From a virus, in IMG/VR virus record IMGVR_UViG_3300037245_001110, positions 1 through 37,503 of that record: a DNA stretch of 37,503 nt; one strand, 5' to 3'. Within the stretch, counting starts at the first letter, position 1, and each line of letters opens with the position of its first letter. A program made the position numbers and the translations under genes. The notes under the pieces were generated by a model, which made no database searches, was not told the DNA's origin, and was given only the letters and a program-made list of their open reading frames with translations. Below, piece by piece: positions 7,747 through 16,544 of this stretch.

Positions 7747-8034
7747 ATGACAGCCAAAAGAAAACTAGAAAAAAATCCATTCCCCGTAAAATTCTACGAA
7801 GGGACTATTTTGGAATTGAGAAAAAGATCTATTTCAGAAGGCCGTAGTATTAATAACATTATTCGCAATGCTGTTGATAAAGAATCTGAGGCTATTATTC
7901 TCGATAAAGATCAAACGAAACTACTGCACGACTTGCTGTTTGACAAGATCACAACAACGGCAGTTGCTAGTGAGGAGTTTGCCGCTATTTGCGAGCTGCA
8001 AGTCAGGTTCAGAACCCCGTTGAGTTCGAAATAA
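7747..8034 (+). CDS. Ribbon-helix-helix (Arc/CopG-like) protein, 95 aa
   Basis: Residues about 11-45 have the layout of a ribbon-helix-helix DNA-binding domain: a beta strand (FPVKFYEG), helix 1 (TILELRKRSISEG) and, after the R-S-I-N turn, helix 2 (NNIIRNAVDKESE). The C-terminal 45 residues are helical and of unknown function. Such proteins usually act as dimers that repress or activate nearby promoters, so this is the best regulator candidate in the window. The TAA stop abuts the TAA stop of the convergent tape-measure gene with no gap and no terminator between them. Confidence 0.72.
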   Translation: MTAKRKLEKNPFPVKFYEGTILELRKRSISEGRSINNIIRNAVDKESEAIILDKDQTKLLHDLLFDKITTTAVASEEFAAICELQVRFRTPLSSK

Positions 8035-10311
8035 TTACCCTATCGTCGCGATATCAACCTTCTCATTTTGTACATCCTGTGCCTCCGTAACCTGATCCAC
8101 CACCACGGTGGTCACGCGAATAGGCTCACTAATATCTATCGTTGCAGTGTCTCGCGCAACGATCCCTTGACCTATCGCAGTGTTAACATTCTGTATAGCA
8201 CTTTGCGTGTTCGTTGACGAAACAGCATTGCCAACACCTGCATAAGTATTGGTCTTAGCTGGTGCGGACGTGCTTGTCGGGTCAGTATCAACAGCGAGTA
8301 TCTGATCTATAGTTGCATATCCAGCTACTATTGCAGCAGAAGCAGCAATGGCTCCCAGGATTGGACCAACATACGGGATACTTGCCATCGCCTTAAATGA
8401 AGACACGGCACTCTGCAATGTTTCAATAGTAGCAAGAGCAACGGCCGCAGCTTTCCCCGCTGCTGTTTGTTCTCCGAATAAAGTTATCACAGCTTGCAGC
8501 GTACTGGTTGCAGCACTGACAACGTAGTCGTATCTCAAGTCATCAATCTTATTCTTATCCTGAGCATACTTAGCCTCTATAGCTGTAGTGTCTGCTCCTA
8601 TCTTGTTCGCTTGTGCAATCTTAACATCGTACTCACGAGCAAGGGATTCCTCCATTCTCTCAAGTTCAGCAAAGCGATTCTCTGCCCTCAGAGCATCAAG
8701 GTTTGCCATGTCCAACTGAGCGACTTCCAGTTTTCTTGCGGACTCGTTTTCGTCGTATAGGACCTGCGCCTCCGTCAATGCATCATTGTACTCTTGCTGA
8801 TTGATAAGGCCAGCTTCTAGTTTGATTGATGCAAACTCTAACTGCTGTTCGAGTAGTCTGTTATTGAACTCTTCCTGTGTTGATATTCGATCCTCATTCT
8901 GCTTGACCCATGCCAGCAATTCTTGATCTAGTATCTTTAATTTCTCTTGAGATATTTTAAAGGTCGCTGCTGCAATCTCTGCTTCTATCCCCAATCTCTT
9001 CGTTATTGCCTCCGTTCGCAATGCCTCGATTGCTGTCTCTGCTTCGAACACGGCAGCTCTAAGTGTAGCCTCTTCATTGAGATCTTCTGTTGTGCTAAGT
9101 GTTAGAGAGTTTTCTATCTCTTTTAGTTTGAGCCTCTCATTTGCGATAGCGAGAACACGAAGTGCTTGTTTGTCCAGTATCGCATTTTGCTCCTCCACAG
9201 CCTTGAGCCTCTGTTCTGCTGATACTGCTTCCTTTTCCTCTATTTTATTTTTTATTTTCGCCAACTGTAAACGCTCTTTAGCTGTAAGGACAAGACTTTG
9301 TCGCACTTGTTTGTCAATAACAGCTTGCCTATCTGCTAGCATTATAGCAATATCAATTTCATTTGAAAGCTCTTCAGAAAACTCCTTGATAGCGTTAGAG
9401 GCTTTCTCAAAACTCTCGACAACCTTGTCTGAAAAGTCCTCAACACCCAGTGCAATTTTAGCAACCGCATCCGTTGCAATCTTACCTGCCTCAGCAAATT
9501 CGCCTGCAAATAGTTTTTGAATTGCTTTTCCCAATTTTGGAATAAGTTCCATCAACCCCTCGAATCTGTTAGCTATATTTTGCTTGATGAGCTTTCCGAG
9601 CTTATCGATAGATTCTTTAGGTTTTGAAAATGCATCGAAAATCATCTCACCCACTGAGGCGACAACATCAAGGATGTTCCCAAGCACGAGTTCAAACACC
9701 TTAGTTATCTTAATGAGTTGATTCTGGCCTTTCTCAGATCTTTTAAAATGTGCAGTCAGTGCAGCCATTGCAGCAATAACCAGGACAATAGGACCAAGAG
9801 CTACTTTCATTCCGACACCGAACATCTTCGCAGCATTGGTAGCCTTACCTAGAGCGGGGATCGTGCTTGTCACTTGCTCTCCGTAGAATCCTACATTGCG
9901 CCCCGCTTGTCCAGTTGCAACCTCCTCATTCTTTAACCCCTCTGTGAGTTTCAGTTTTTGAGCTGCAAGAGCTTTACCCGCGTCCGTGTTCAGTCGCTCT
10001 TCTGCTGATAGCTCATTCCACTTCTTAGCCACAATTGCAAGTTGTGCTTTCTGCTGCTTAAGACTTCCCTGATTAGCCGTCTGCGCCGTTGTCACATCGC
10101 TCAGATGCTTTGATTGTTGGCCAAGCTCAGCCTTTGCACTCTTAAGCGCAATCTCATACTGCACGGTCTCCGCACTAGTCTCTCCAGTCTCTTCCTTTGC
10201 TTTCTTGAGCTGAGCTGTCAATAGACCTACTTCACCCTTTAGTGCCTGTGAGTCTTTCACGGCTTGATCATAATTAATATCTATGTCCGCGATGATGATT
10301 TTCTCAGCCAT
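8035..10311 (-). CDS. Tail tape-measure protein, 758 aa
   Basis: Sets tail length and helps deliver DNA. Evidence: the longest tail-block gene; an N-terminal coiled coil (about 15-130, VGLLTAQLKKAKEETGETSA); a hydrophobic segment around residues 165-190 (VALGPIVLVIAAMAALTAHF); a very long helical, coiled-coil middle (about 290-600) rich in Glu, Lys and Ala; and a Gly/Ala-rich hydrophobic C-terminal part (VGPILGAIAASAAIVAGYAT). This is typical of siphovirus tape measures. It overlaps the upstream tail gene by one base and is last in transcription order of the tail block, whereas distal-tail genes usually follow the tape measure. Confidence 0.88.
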   Translation of the reverse strand: MAEKIIIADIDINYDQAVKDSQALKGEVGLLTAQLKKAKEETGETSAETVQYEIALKSAKAELGQQSKHLSDVTTAQTANQGSLKQQKAQLAIVAKKWNELSAEERLNTDAGKALAAQKLKLTEGLKNEEVATGQAGRNVGFYGEQVTSTIPALGKATNAAKMFGVGMKVALGPIVLVIAAMAALTAHFKRSEKGQNQLIKITKVFELVLGNILDVVASVGEMIFDAFSKPKESIDKLGKLIKQNIANRFEGLMELIPKLGKAIQKLFAGEFAEAGKIATDAVAKIALGVEDFSDKVVESFEKASNAIKEFSEELSNEIDIAIMLADRQAVIDKQVRQSLVLTAKERLQLAKIKNKIEEKEAVSAEQRLKAVEEQNAILDKQALRVLAIANERLKLKEIENSLTLSTTEDLNEEATLRAAVFEAETAIEALRTEAITKRLGIEAEIAAATFKISQEKLKILDQELLAWVKQNEDRISTQEEFNNRLLEQQLEFASIKLEAGLINQQEYNDALTEAQVLYDENESARKLEVAQLDMANLDALRAENRFAELERMEESLAREYDVKIAQANKIGADTTAIEAKYAQDKNKIDDLRYDYVVSAATSTLQAVITLFGEQTAAGKAAAVALATIETLQSAVSSFKAMASIPYVGPILGAIAASAAIVAGYATIDQILAVDTDPTSTSAPAKTNTYAGVGNAVSSTNTQSAIQNVNTAIGQGIVARDTATIDISEPIRVTTVVVDQVTEAQDVQNEKVDIATIG

Positions 10312-11855
10312 TATTTAGGAATGTTAATGAGTTCCAACTTGGTTGCCTGTGTTGACTTAACAGGATTAAAGCCAGCTATTTTATTTATAAAGAAATTCCC
10401 GTTAAGCTCAGGAATAAAATAGAGCTTGAAATATTCTAAATTGTATATCTCGTTCAGTGTCAACCATTTCGAGAACTCATAAAACTTTGGGTACTCAAGA
10501 ATGTTTTCAATCGTCTGATATTCAGATGCGAGCTCGTAAATCCTAGCTTTCTGCAATATCTTTGCAGCAGCAGTATTGAGTGTTACGTCCTCACTTCTTA
10601 TATTTGTTGTTCTGAATCCTTCTGAGATAAAGAATGTAAAATCCTTCATTGTTTCACTCGGTGACATATTTGTGATAGTATCGCCTGCGTCAATTACCTG
10701 AGAAGGGATGTAGTGCTTGATATCAAATAATGACTCGCTCGGTGTGCCTACGTCGATGTTCCTATTCTTGCATTCGATGTATTTCGAGTTGACAGTGCTT
10801 GCGCCACCTTCGTAGATGCTTGAAAATTTAATATAATTATTTTGCTTCCAATTTTTTATGCTCGGTGAGTAGCTCGGTACTCCGTCCCATCGACCAGAGA
10901 ATGTCTCAACCTCCGCACTGGTGATGTCGTCGAATCTTCTTATCTTATATTTCGACGAGCCGTCATCAGTCTTACTCTCATCGATTAGGCAATTGAAGTA
11001 TTTGAAAAAGACATTAACAAAATCATACAACGTCTTATCTTCGTATTGCGCGAAGATGTCCTCATCTGGCAAGAACGGAACATCGCTTCTAAATTCAAAA
11101 TAGAAACCTGAACCAGTATGCACTAGCATGATGTTCTTCATTGGAGTGTACATCGCCTTGACAATCGCATCTTCAAAGATGTTATAAGGCAAACCTGCAT
11201 CACCGACAGAGATGTCGACACCAAGATAGTCTTGTATATATTCAAAGACATCATTGATGTATATACACCAATGTCCGCCATTGCCTGCGTTGCCCGTGTT
11301 GTAGTATTGTAGAAATATAGTTGTCAAATCTTCAGTGCCAGGGAAGTCGAGCATGTTAGACAAGTAGTAAGGCAGAATCAGTCCCTCGGTTGGGTTCGTG
11401 TAGTTGTTCAGGAAGCTTGAAAATGAGCCGATAAACGGAGCTGATATACTCGGAACTCCTTTATTATTCTGAAGCCACAGCAGGAAGCTTTGCTGAAATG
11501 CAATCCAATCGAAATTTTTAAGCGTCTCCCAGATGCTGGCCTTGTCAGCTGCGAACATGCTTATTCTGTTAGATACTCCATTTATCTTAGCATACCCATT
11601 TCGAATAACATCAAGCTCCCCTACCCAGTAGTCGCACGTGAGTTGACTGTAGGGAATTTGAGAGATGGATTGCACATCACCAGCGAAACCAGTTATTAAC
11701 TTATTCCTAGGAGTTAAGGGAATGGTGAATGAATTAGACACAGGGACATAGCGAGATTCTGGACGCTTTATATTGTACTTTTGAAAGTCAATTCCTATAG
11801 CTGTCTTCTTGTCTATGTCGACAAGCTCACCATTTATCTTTAAAATCTGTTCCAT
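10311..11855 (-). CDS. Tail/baseplate protein, 514 aa
   Basis: A 514-residue, mostly beta protein rich in aromatic residues, beginning MEQILKINGELVDIDKKTAI and containing FTIPLTPRNKLITGFAGDVQ near residues 43-62. An N-terminal beta sandwich with this 'IPLTPRN' segment followed by a large mixed region fits proteins of Bacteroidota siphoviruses that sit next to the tape measure and build the tail tip. The start is one base past the stop of the gene before it, so the genes are tightly coupled. A distal-tail or tail-hub role is inferred from size and position. Confidence 0.65.
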   Translation of the reverse strand: MEQILKINGELVDIDKKTAIGIDFQKYNIKRPESRYVPVSNSFTIPLTPRNKLITGFAGDVQSISQIPYSQLTCDYWVGELDVIRNGYAKINGVSNRISMFAADKASIWETLKNFDWIAFQQSFLLWLQNNKGVPSISAPFIGSFSSFLNNYTNPTEGLILPYYLSNMLDFPGTEDLTTIFLQYYNTGNAGNGGHWCIYINDVFEYIQDYLGVDISVGDAGLPYNIFEDAIVKAMYTPMKNIMLVHTGSGFYFEFRSDVPFLPDEDIFAQYEDKTLYDFVNVFFKYFNCLIDESKTDDGSSKYKIRRFDDITSAEVETFSGRWDGVPSYSPSIKNWKQNNYIKFSSIYEGGASTVNSKYIECKNRNIDVGTPSESLFDIKHYIPSQVIDAGDTITNMSPSETMKDFTFFISEGFRTTNIRSEDVTLNTAAAKILQKARIYELASEYQTIENILEYPKFYEFSKWLTLNEIYNLEYFKLYFIPELNGNFFINKIAGFNPVKSTQATKLELINIPK

Positions 11856-12404
11856 CTACGTCGTCACAGTATAATGCTTCGGTAATTCTAATTCGATACT
11901 TATATTTGAAACAGCCTTTTCGTTGTCAACTATTTCAGAGTCTCCATTGATAGTTACGAGCACCCAGTCTTCTGTTTTGTCAGTAGATCCTCCGACACGC
12001 AAGTAGACTCTCGGAGAGAGATATATATCTGACAAGACCTCCTTCTCCGCCTTAGAAACCAATGTGCTTTGAAGCGACATTAACTTCTTCGTGTCGTATC
12101 CAATATTTCGTTTATCACTTTGATTATCTCTTATGTTGAGCACGTTCTTATTGTATGACCCTATGAGTCTAGGATTATAGCGAGTCTTCCAAAGCTCGTT
12201 GAACATGTGAAATCTATAGCGTCCATATTGGTCAAGAAATTTAATATACATACTCTCAAGCACGCCGATTGAATTGCATGACCCCTTCGCAATCTTCGAC
12301 TTCACATTTGCCGTTGCTATCAATGTCGCTCCATCGTACAGGTTTATTGTTTCATTTGCCTGCGATGGTATCAGCTTATATCTATAATATCCGATGCTAC
12401 TCAT
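11856..12404 (-). CDS. Tail-region hypothetical protein, 182 aa
   Basis: A 182-residue protein whose start overlaps the end of the preceding gene by 8 bases. It opens with SSIGYYRYKLIPSQANETIN and has a Tyr/Phe/Arg-rich middle (FLDQYGRYRFHMFNELW) then a beta-rich C-terminus. It lies between a fibre-like gene and the baseplate gene. A role in the tail tip is likely from context, but no domain is recognised. Confidence 0.7.
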   Translation of the reverse strand: MSSIGYYRYKLIPSQANETINLYDGATLIATANVKSKIAKGSCNSIGVLESMYIKFLDQYGRYRFHMFNELWKTRYNPRLIGSYNKNVLNIRDNQSDKRNIGYDTKKLMSLQSTLVSKAEKEVLSDIYLSPRVYLRVGGSTDKTEDWVLVTINGDSEIVDNEKAVSNISIELELPKHYTVTT

Positions 12405-13368
12405 TTGTCATGTAGCTTAAATTGAACAGATAGTAAGTCACACCTACCACAGTCGCCGTATTGCACACGAAACCAAGCTCTCCAGCATTATTGACTTGAA
12501 TTGCCCCGTATATCACCGTCGTGTCTGGTAGCGGATGCCACACAGCGCTCGACATGTAAGCGAGCGAGCCATGGGGCAACCATTCGGTGAGATTGGCAAT
12601 GCGCCTAAATGCTGTCTGACTTGCAGATGAGCATTCCAGGGCGCCATGAATGATTATCATCTTTCCAGTCTTCCTGATGCTGATATTTAAGACTGATATA
12701 TTGATGTCCTGTAATGATGTGTTGAGAGTAAACGCCGGTCCTGGTCCATATGTCCCTAGGGAAATCTCAGTGACAGCATCCACGTACCCTTTTGTTGCGG
12801 GGTTGTTTGGCGTTGCTGGTGTGTATACCGCAGTGTTGCTTACACCCAAAACAGCCCCTGATCCAGGCTGGTACAATTCCGCTTTTGGTTCAAGTAAATC
12901 ATTTACCTGCCCTTGCGAGTACACGCTTAAGCTGATTCTCGAAGCAGCAGGATCAACATCAGATAAGTTCTTCTCTTTCTTAAGGAAGTTGAGACTATTG
13001 AAAAGCAACGATTTAACATCGCTCCAAGCGAAATTGATTGATGGAGTTCCAGCCTCTCCGAATGCCAGCCTTTTTGTGTCATTCGGTTCTGTTGTTGCTC
13101 CTAGTTCAAACAATCTGCGTCCTGTGATTATAGGTGTTGCAAGATCGTACTCAAGTACAAGCGTATGCGTTCCTGTTATCGGATTGTTGCAGTTTAACGT
13201 ACAATTGTTGTTGTCTATCATTTGAAAAATAGACGCAGTGCCTAGCTGTATTCCTGAGTCATCGTACCAAGTTGGCACAACAATAGCTTTTGCTAGATTG
13301 TGCTCAAATTCAAATTGGTATGATCCATTTAAATCAGCATCAGTGAATGTCTGTGTAATTATTGCCAT
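12397..13368 (-). CDS. Tail-fibre-like protein, 323 aa
   Basis: A 323-residue Gly/Asn/Thr-rich protein. The N-terminus (IITQTFTDADLNGSYQFEFE) is beta-prone; a helical linker at about 125-145 includes FLKKEKNLSDVDPAASR; and NPATKGYVDAVTE near residues 190-205 matches the 'ATKxYVD' motif frequent in tail fibres. The C-terminal 110 residues are beta-rich with a receptor-binding look. Host recognition is a reasonable inference. It is encoded inside the tail block, far from the separate beta-helix tail spike. Confidence 0.65.
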   Translation of the reverse strand: MAIITQTFTDADLNGSYQFEFEHNLAKAIVVPTWYDDSGIQLGTASIFQMIDNNNCTLNCNNPITGTHTLVLEYDLATPIITGRRLFELGATTEPNDTKRLAFGEAGTPSINFAWSDVKSLLFNSLNFLKKEKNLSDVDPAASRISLSVYSQGQVNDLLEPKAELYQPGSGAVLGVSNTAVYTPATPNNPATKGYVDAVTEISLGTYGPGPAFTLNTSLQDINISVLNISIRKTGKMIIIHGALECSSASQTAFRRIANLTEWLPHGSLAYMSSAVWHPLPDTTVIYGAIQVNNAGELGFVCNTATVVGVTYYLFNLSYMTNE

Positions 13369-13379
13369 TGTCTTATAGT

Positions 13380-13979
13380 TTAATTCCCTCTCAAAGTATA
13401 ATCATCATAATCTAAGAATGCCTCATCGTCATAATCAAAATAGTAATCATTTTCACCAATGGGTTCACCGATAGCTAGATTGCTTCCATCATTTGAGTTG
13501 TAGAAGTAGACATAGACGGGCTCACCAATTATTCCATAAAAACAAAGATTTTCATTATTATATATAGCCTCATTCGCTGAATAGTCTCCAAATTGCGAAG
13601 CTGAATGAATCGCAACAAATGAGGTTTCAACCTCAACAGCATCGATGTAGAATCTCAATGTAAACCCCTTGGTTATTCCATCGACGTAATCAAGAACATT
13701 CAATGACGACTCAAAGTCTTCAACATCTCCCATGAAAGAATCAAGCACATCGTTCGCTTTGAAAATATATGTGATAACGCTATTAGCTTCACTGTACTCA
13801 ATAGCTCTGAATGTTGCTAGCGAAACACTATCACTGTCTAGCACCTCAACATTGAGCTGATCTGGCTTGGTTAACGAGTATTCAACATCAACAATAAACA
13901 CAAGCGGGCTATGAATTGAAAGCAGGTCAACATTGTCCTGCTTATTATCTTGCGTTATGATTATTGAGTCTATTGACAT
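13380..13979 (-). CDS. Acidic tail-region protein, 199 aa
   Basis: A 199-residue protein, very rich in Asp, Glu, Ser and Tyr, ending in a notable acidic tail with EAFLDYDDYTLRGN. It starts 3 bases after the stop of the frame-broken small reading frame at 13983-14104. Composition and position among tail genes suggest a structural role. No family recognised. The acidic, Tyr-rich C-terminus could bind cations or a basic partner; that is inference. Confidence 0.7.
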   Translation of the reverse strand: MSIDSIIITQDNKQDNVDLLSIHSPLVFIVDVEYSLTKPDQLNVEVLDSDSVSLATFRAIEYSEANSVITYIFKANDVLDSFMGDVEDFESSLNVLDYVDGITKGFTLRFYIDAVEVETSFVAIHSASQFGDYSANEAIYNNENLCFYGIIGEPVYVYFYNSNDGSNLAIGEPIGENDYYFDYDDEAFLDYDDYTLRGN

Positions 13980-13982
13980 CTT

Positions 13983-14104
13983 CTACACCAACCCATTTTT
14001 AATATTAAAGTCCAGTTCGTTCGGGATATACTCCACATCTCCGCAATTATCAAATCCGTACGCAGCTCTATGTGTGCAATCGAATTCACACCAATTCTCT
14101 TCAT
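13983..14104 (-). pseudogene. Frame-broken or recoded small Cys protein between tail genes
   Basis: After the TAA that ends the upstream gene (14109-14111), the same frame is open for 41 codons and ends in TAG 3 bases before the next gene. The text reads like real protein (CEFDCTHRAAYGFDNCGDV) and fills an otherwise empty 129-base gap in a tightly packed operon, but has no in-frame start near its beginning. An ATG at 14104 is one base out of frame; one extra A in the AAGAG just after it would give an intact 40-residue product starting MKENWC. Options are a real frameshift, a base-call error in an A run, or stop readthrough of the upstream gene. Confidence 0.5.
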
Positions 14105-14108
14105 CTCC

Positions 14109-14582
14109 TTATTTTTTAAACATACTAATTACATCACTTTTTATATTATCCAACACCGTCAAGCCCAGCTCCTCAACTAGCTCTGCAATTCTTTCAGAGG
14201 TCAAAACATTGGAAACTAGAGGCTTTCCCTCATACCCATTCACGCCTAGATTGTAGGCGATAGGAAATGCATATGTAGTAGCAATATTCTTAGACTTACA
14301 CCATTCAAATATAGGACCACCAGCAGAAGCCATATATCCAGCAAAGGCTCTTAAGCTCTTCTTATCCTGCTTCTTATTCGGCTTGCGCCCCTGCTCCATC
14401 CATAATGTGTAGTTTGCACCGTATATCTTAACATTAACAGACTCACCATCAGTGACAATCTCATTGCTCAACTCTTTCGACCATTCACCAGATGCCTCTC
14501 TCCCTTGAGAGGTGTACTCCTTAGTGAGGTCTTGCTCGACTTCGTTGGCCCACTTTTTCGCTATGCTATACGCTGTAGCCAT
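14109..14582 (-). CDS. HK97 gp10-like tail completion protein, 157 aa
   Basis: Resembles the HK97 gp10/tail-completion family, which acts at the head-tail junction. It has an N-terminal helix (AKKWANEVEQDLTKEY), a central beta part with KIYGANYTLWMEQGRKPNKK (about residues 72-91) that matches the family's conserved 'Y..xxEfGt..' region, and C-terminal helices (ERIAELVEELGLTVLDNIKS). At 157 aa the length is normal. The start overlaps the stop of the upstream gene by one base. The frame stays open beyond the TAA for 41 codons (see the entry at 13983-14104). Confidence 0.7.
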   Translation of the reverse strand: MATAYSIAKKWANEVEQDLTKEYTSQGREASGEWSKELSNEIVTDGESVNVKIYGANYTLWMEQGRKPNKKQDKKSLRAFAGYMASAGGPIFEWCKSKNIATTYAFPIAYNLGVNGYEGKPLVSNVLTSERIAELVEELGLTVLDNIKSDVISMFKK

Positions 14583-15034
14583 TAATGAGAGAAGGTTATA
14601 GGGGTTTGAATTAAATCTAAATTGTAGTTAAACTGATTCGTAAGTTCTCGAAAATTTATTCCAGCACCGACCACAATGTCATTAGCGCAAGCTACTCCAG
14701 TTATGACATTAGCGAGAGATTGCTTTAGTACTCCCAACCTTCTGTCATATTTCTGTTTCTGAGTCTCATCCTGAGACGAGCTCGTGTCATCTTCACAGTG
14801 TCGTCCCAATGAAAGGAATCCGCTATAAGTCACAGCGACAGTAGATCCGTTGATGATTTCTGGTTGATCTGAAAAACCAGCAAATAACACAAGCTGATTC
14901 GGATCAAGCACACCCCTTAATGCAACATGACTACCTAAATGTACTTGTTGCAACTCCTCAGATCCATATATGAATATGATATCATTAGTGTCGCAATAAA
15001 CTTCAATCGCTTCTGGGAGTTTGTAGAATTCCAT
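14582..15034 (-). CDS. Tail-block hypothetical protein, 150 aa
   Basis: A 150-residue mixed alpha/beta protein beginning MEFYKLPEAIEVYCDTNDII. The middle has an Asp/Ser/Gln-rich loop (about 80-93), and the C-terminal part has a Gly/Asn-rich segment (VVGAGINFRELTNQFNYNLD). Its place next to the gp10-like gene matches a tail-terminator or neck-type protein, but I see no diagnostic motif. A 47-base gap separates it from the upstream gene. Confidence 0.68.
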   Translation of the reverse strand: MEFYKLPEAIEVYCDTNDIIFIYGSEELQQVHLGSHVALRGVLDPNQLVLFAGFSDQPEIINGSTVAVTYSGFLSLGRHCEDDTSSSQDETQKQKYDRRLGVLKQSLANVITGVACANDIVVGAGINFRELTNQFNYNLDLIQTPITFSH

Positions 15035-15081
15035 GTCGTCTTTTTTTGCAAGTTAGTGAAAATTGATTGTGTTTGCAAAAC

Positions 15082-15645
15082 TTAATGCCCCTTAGGCATC
15101 CTGCTCTTAATTATATCATTCATAGCATCCTGATAGTCAGACACTTGCTTGCGGGCGTATAGCTCATTGAAGCAGTGATTGTAAGGCAGTGATCTTACAG
15201 CTTCATTTTTAGTCACGTCATTGCCAGTTAATTGCCTTATCTGCATATACACACCCAATGGGGCGAATCGATCCAATCCCGCACGCAGCTCATCAGGTGT
15301 TGGCTCGTGCTTAAGTGCCTCACTTTCTATATGATTGATACCCTCGATAGCATCTATCATGTAGCTAGTTGCTCGACAGAAGTCATCTATTTGCATTGCG
15401 AGCATTTGCAACCTGCTTGCGCTACAGCAAAGAATTGCATATTCAATTTTCTGCTCAAGCGTCAATCCTGATTGCAGGTCATGTTGCAGATCCTTTATCA
15501 AGCCAAATGGTTTGCACACAAAGTCACCCATCTGAAGAGTGTCTTCAGGATGAGTAAATATGTGCGCATATTTGATAGCAAAATTGTACTTACTTTTATC
15601 TATCAGTTCTAGATAGTCACTTGTTGATATTAGATCTAATTTCAA
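15082..15645 (-). CDS. Tail-block hypothetical helical protein, 187 aa
   Basis: A 187-residue, mostly helical protein with several Cys and Met residues (AILCCSASRLQMLAMQIDDF). Its start codon overlaps the stop of the Ala/Ser-repeat gene by 4 bases (ATGA arrangement), so the two are probably translationally coupled. In many siphoviruses small helical proteins ahead of the tape measure act as tail assembly chaperones; that role is possible here but no frameshift site or motif supports it. Confidence 0.68.
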   Translation of the reverse strand: MKLDLISTSDYLELIDKSKYNFAIKYAHIFTHPEDTLQMGDFVCKPFGLIKDLQHDLQSGLTLEQKIEYAILCCSASRLQMLAMQIDDFCRATSYMIDAIEGINHIESEALKHEPTPDELRAGLDRFAPLGVYMQIRQLTGNDVTKNEAVRSLPYNHCFNELYARKQVSDYQDAMNDIIKSRMPKGH

Positions 15646-16517
15646 TTGTACTTTGGTTTATTGTCTAAAAATACATTAAAGTCTTTAGTTTTGAAAAATT
15701 CTAGAAGTTTGGATACTTGAGCTGACCTTGCTGACTTTGCTGCTGACTCTGCTGACTCTGCTGCTGACTCTGCTGCTGACCATCTTGCTGACCATACTGC
15801 TAACCTTGCTGACTTTGCTGCTGACTCTGCTGCTGACTCTGCTGCTGACCATACTGCTAACCTTGCTGACTTTGCTGCTGACTCTACTGCTGACCTTGTT
15901 GACTTTGCTGACCATCTTGCTGACTTTGCTGCTGACTCTGCTGACTTTGCTGCTGACTCTGCTGCTGACTCTGCTGCTGACCATACTGTTGACCTTGCTG
16001 ACTTCGCTGCTGACTCTGCTGCTGACTTTGCTGCTGACTCTGCTGCTGACTTTGCTGACCATCCTGCTGACTCTGCTGCTGACTTTGCTGACCATCTTGC
16101 TGACTTTGCTGCTGACTCTGCTGCTGACCTTGCTGCTGACTCTGCTGCTGACCTTGCTGACCTTGCTGACCATGCTGACTCTATTGCTGCTGACCTTGCT
16201 GCTGACAAATCTTCTTGAGAACTATCTCCGTTCGCATACCGCTCGGCCACGTCGGTAGCGCTCTTACTTCTTTGATCTATATTATCATGCAACTTAAAAG
16301 ACTCCCTTGCACACCAGACAGCGAATAGTCTTAGGCTTCTGTCACACATAAATTGCCTTCTACATAGCAGCCATATCACATCCTCTTTAGACTCGACTTT
16401 ATTGGCAAAAGCCTCGATAAACTCACTCGGGGTAAGATCCAAGTCCTCTGTGAATCCAATATACGAAGGATCGTAACATGGATCTAGCGCTCTAATCATG
16501 CTTGATGTTATTTTCAT
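15642..16517 (-). CDS. Ala/Ser tandem-repeat protein, 291 aa
   Basis: Residues 1-104 form a conserved-looking domain with ALDPCYDPSYIGF, LFAVWCARESFKL and DVAERYANGDSSQEDLSAAR. Then about 165 residues consist of SAAE, SAAK and SARW units, an almost pure Ala/Ser helix, followed by a non-repetitive 23-residue tail. The N-terminal motifs and Ala-rich extension resemble a family of phage and bacterial proteins with degenerate AAWAAAR-like repeats, some annotated as putative immunity proteins; the function is unknown. It is the first gene behind the promoter at 16545-16575 and begins the tail operon. Codons TCA GCA recur almost unchanged, which points to recent repeat expansion. Confidence 0.75.
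   Translation of the reverse strand: MKITSSMIRALDPCYDPSYIGFTEDLDLTPSEFIEAFANKVESKEDVIWLLCRRQFMCDRSLRLFAVWCARESFKLHDNIDQRSKSATDVAERYANGDSSQEDLSAARSAAIESAWSARSARSAAESAARSAAESAAKSARWSAKSAAESAGWSAKSAAESAAKSAAESAAKSARSTVWSAAESAAESAAKSAESAAKSARWSAKSTRSAVESAAKSARLAVWSAAESAAESAAKSARLAVWSARWSAAESAAESAESAAKSARSAQVSKLLEFFKTKDFNVFLDNKPKYN
15716..16206 (-). repeat. Tandem 9/12-base coding repeat
   Basis: About 490 bases made of TCAGCAGCAGAG, TCAGCAGCAAAG and TCAGCAAGA units on the minus strand (read as TGCTGACTCTGC on the plus strand). Units are 12 or 9 bases, so the frame is always kept. Because units lack stop codons in several frames, long spurious reading frames appear on both strands here. Unit identity is very high, consistent with slippage or unequal recombination. 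Confidence 0.9.
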
Positions 16518-16544
16518 AGTTTCATCTTTTGTTAAATTAGACTT

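Noticed and set aside
15728-16258. A 176-codon plus-strand reading frame (Leu/Thr repeats) and a 162-codon minus-strand frame (Val/Ser repeats) across the repeat
   Set aside because: Both are shadows of the tandem repeat, whose unit has no stop codon in several frames. The frame of the Ala/Ser protein continues into a non-repetitive conserved-looking N-terminal domain and has a promoter; the others do not.
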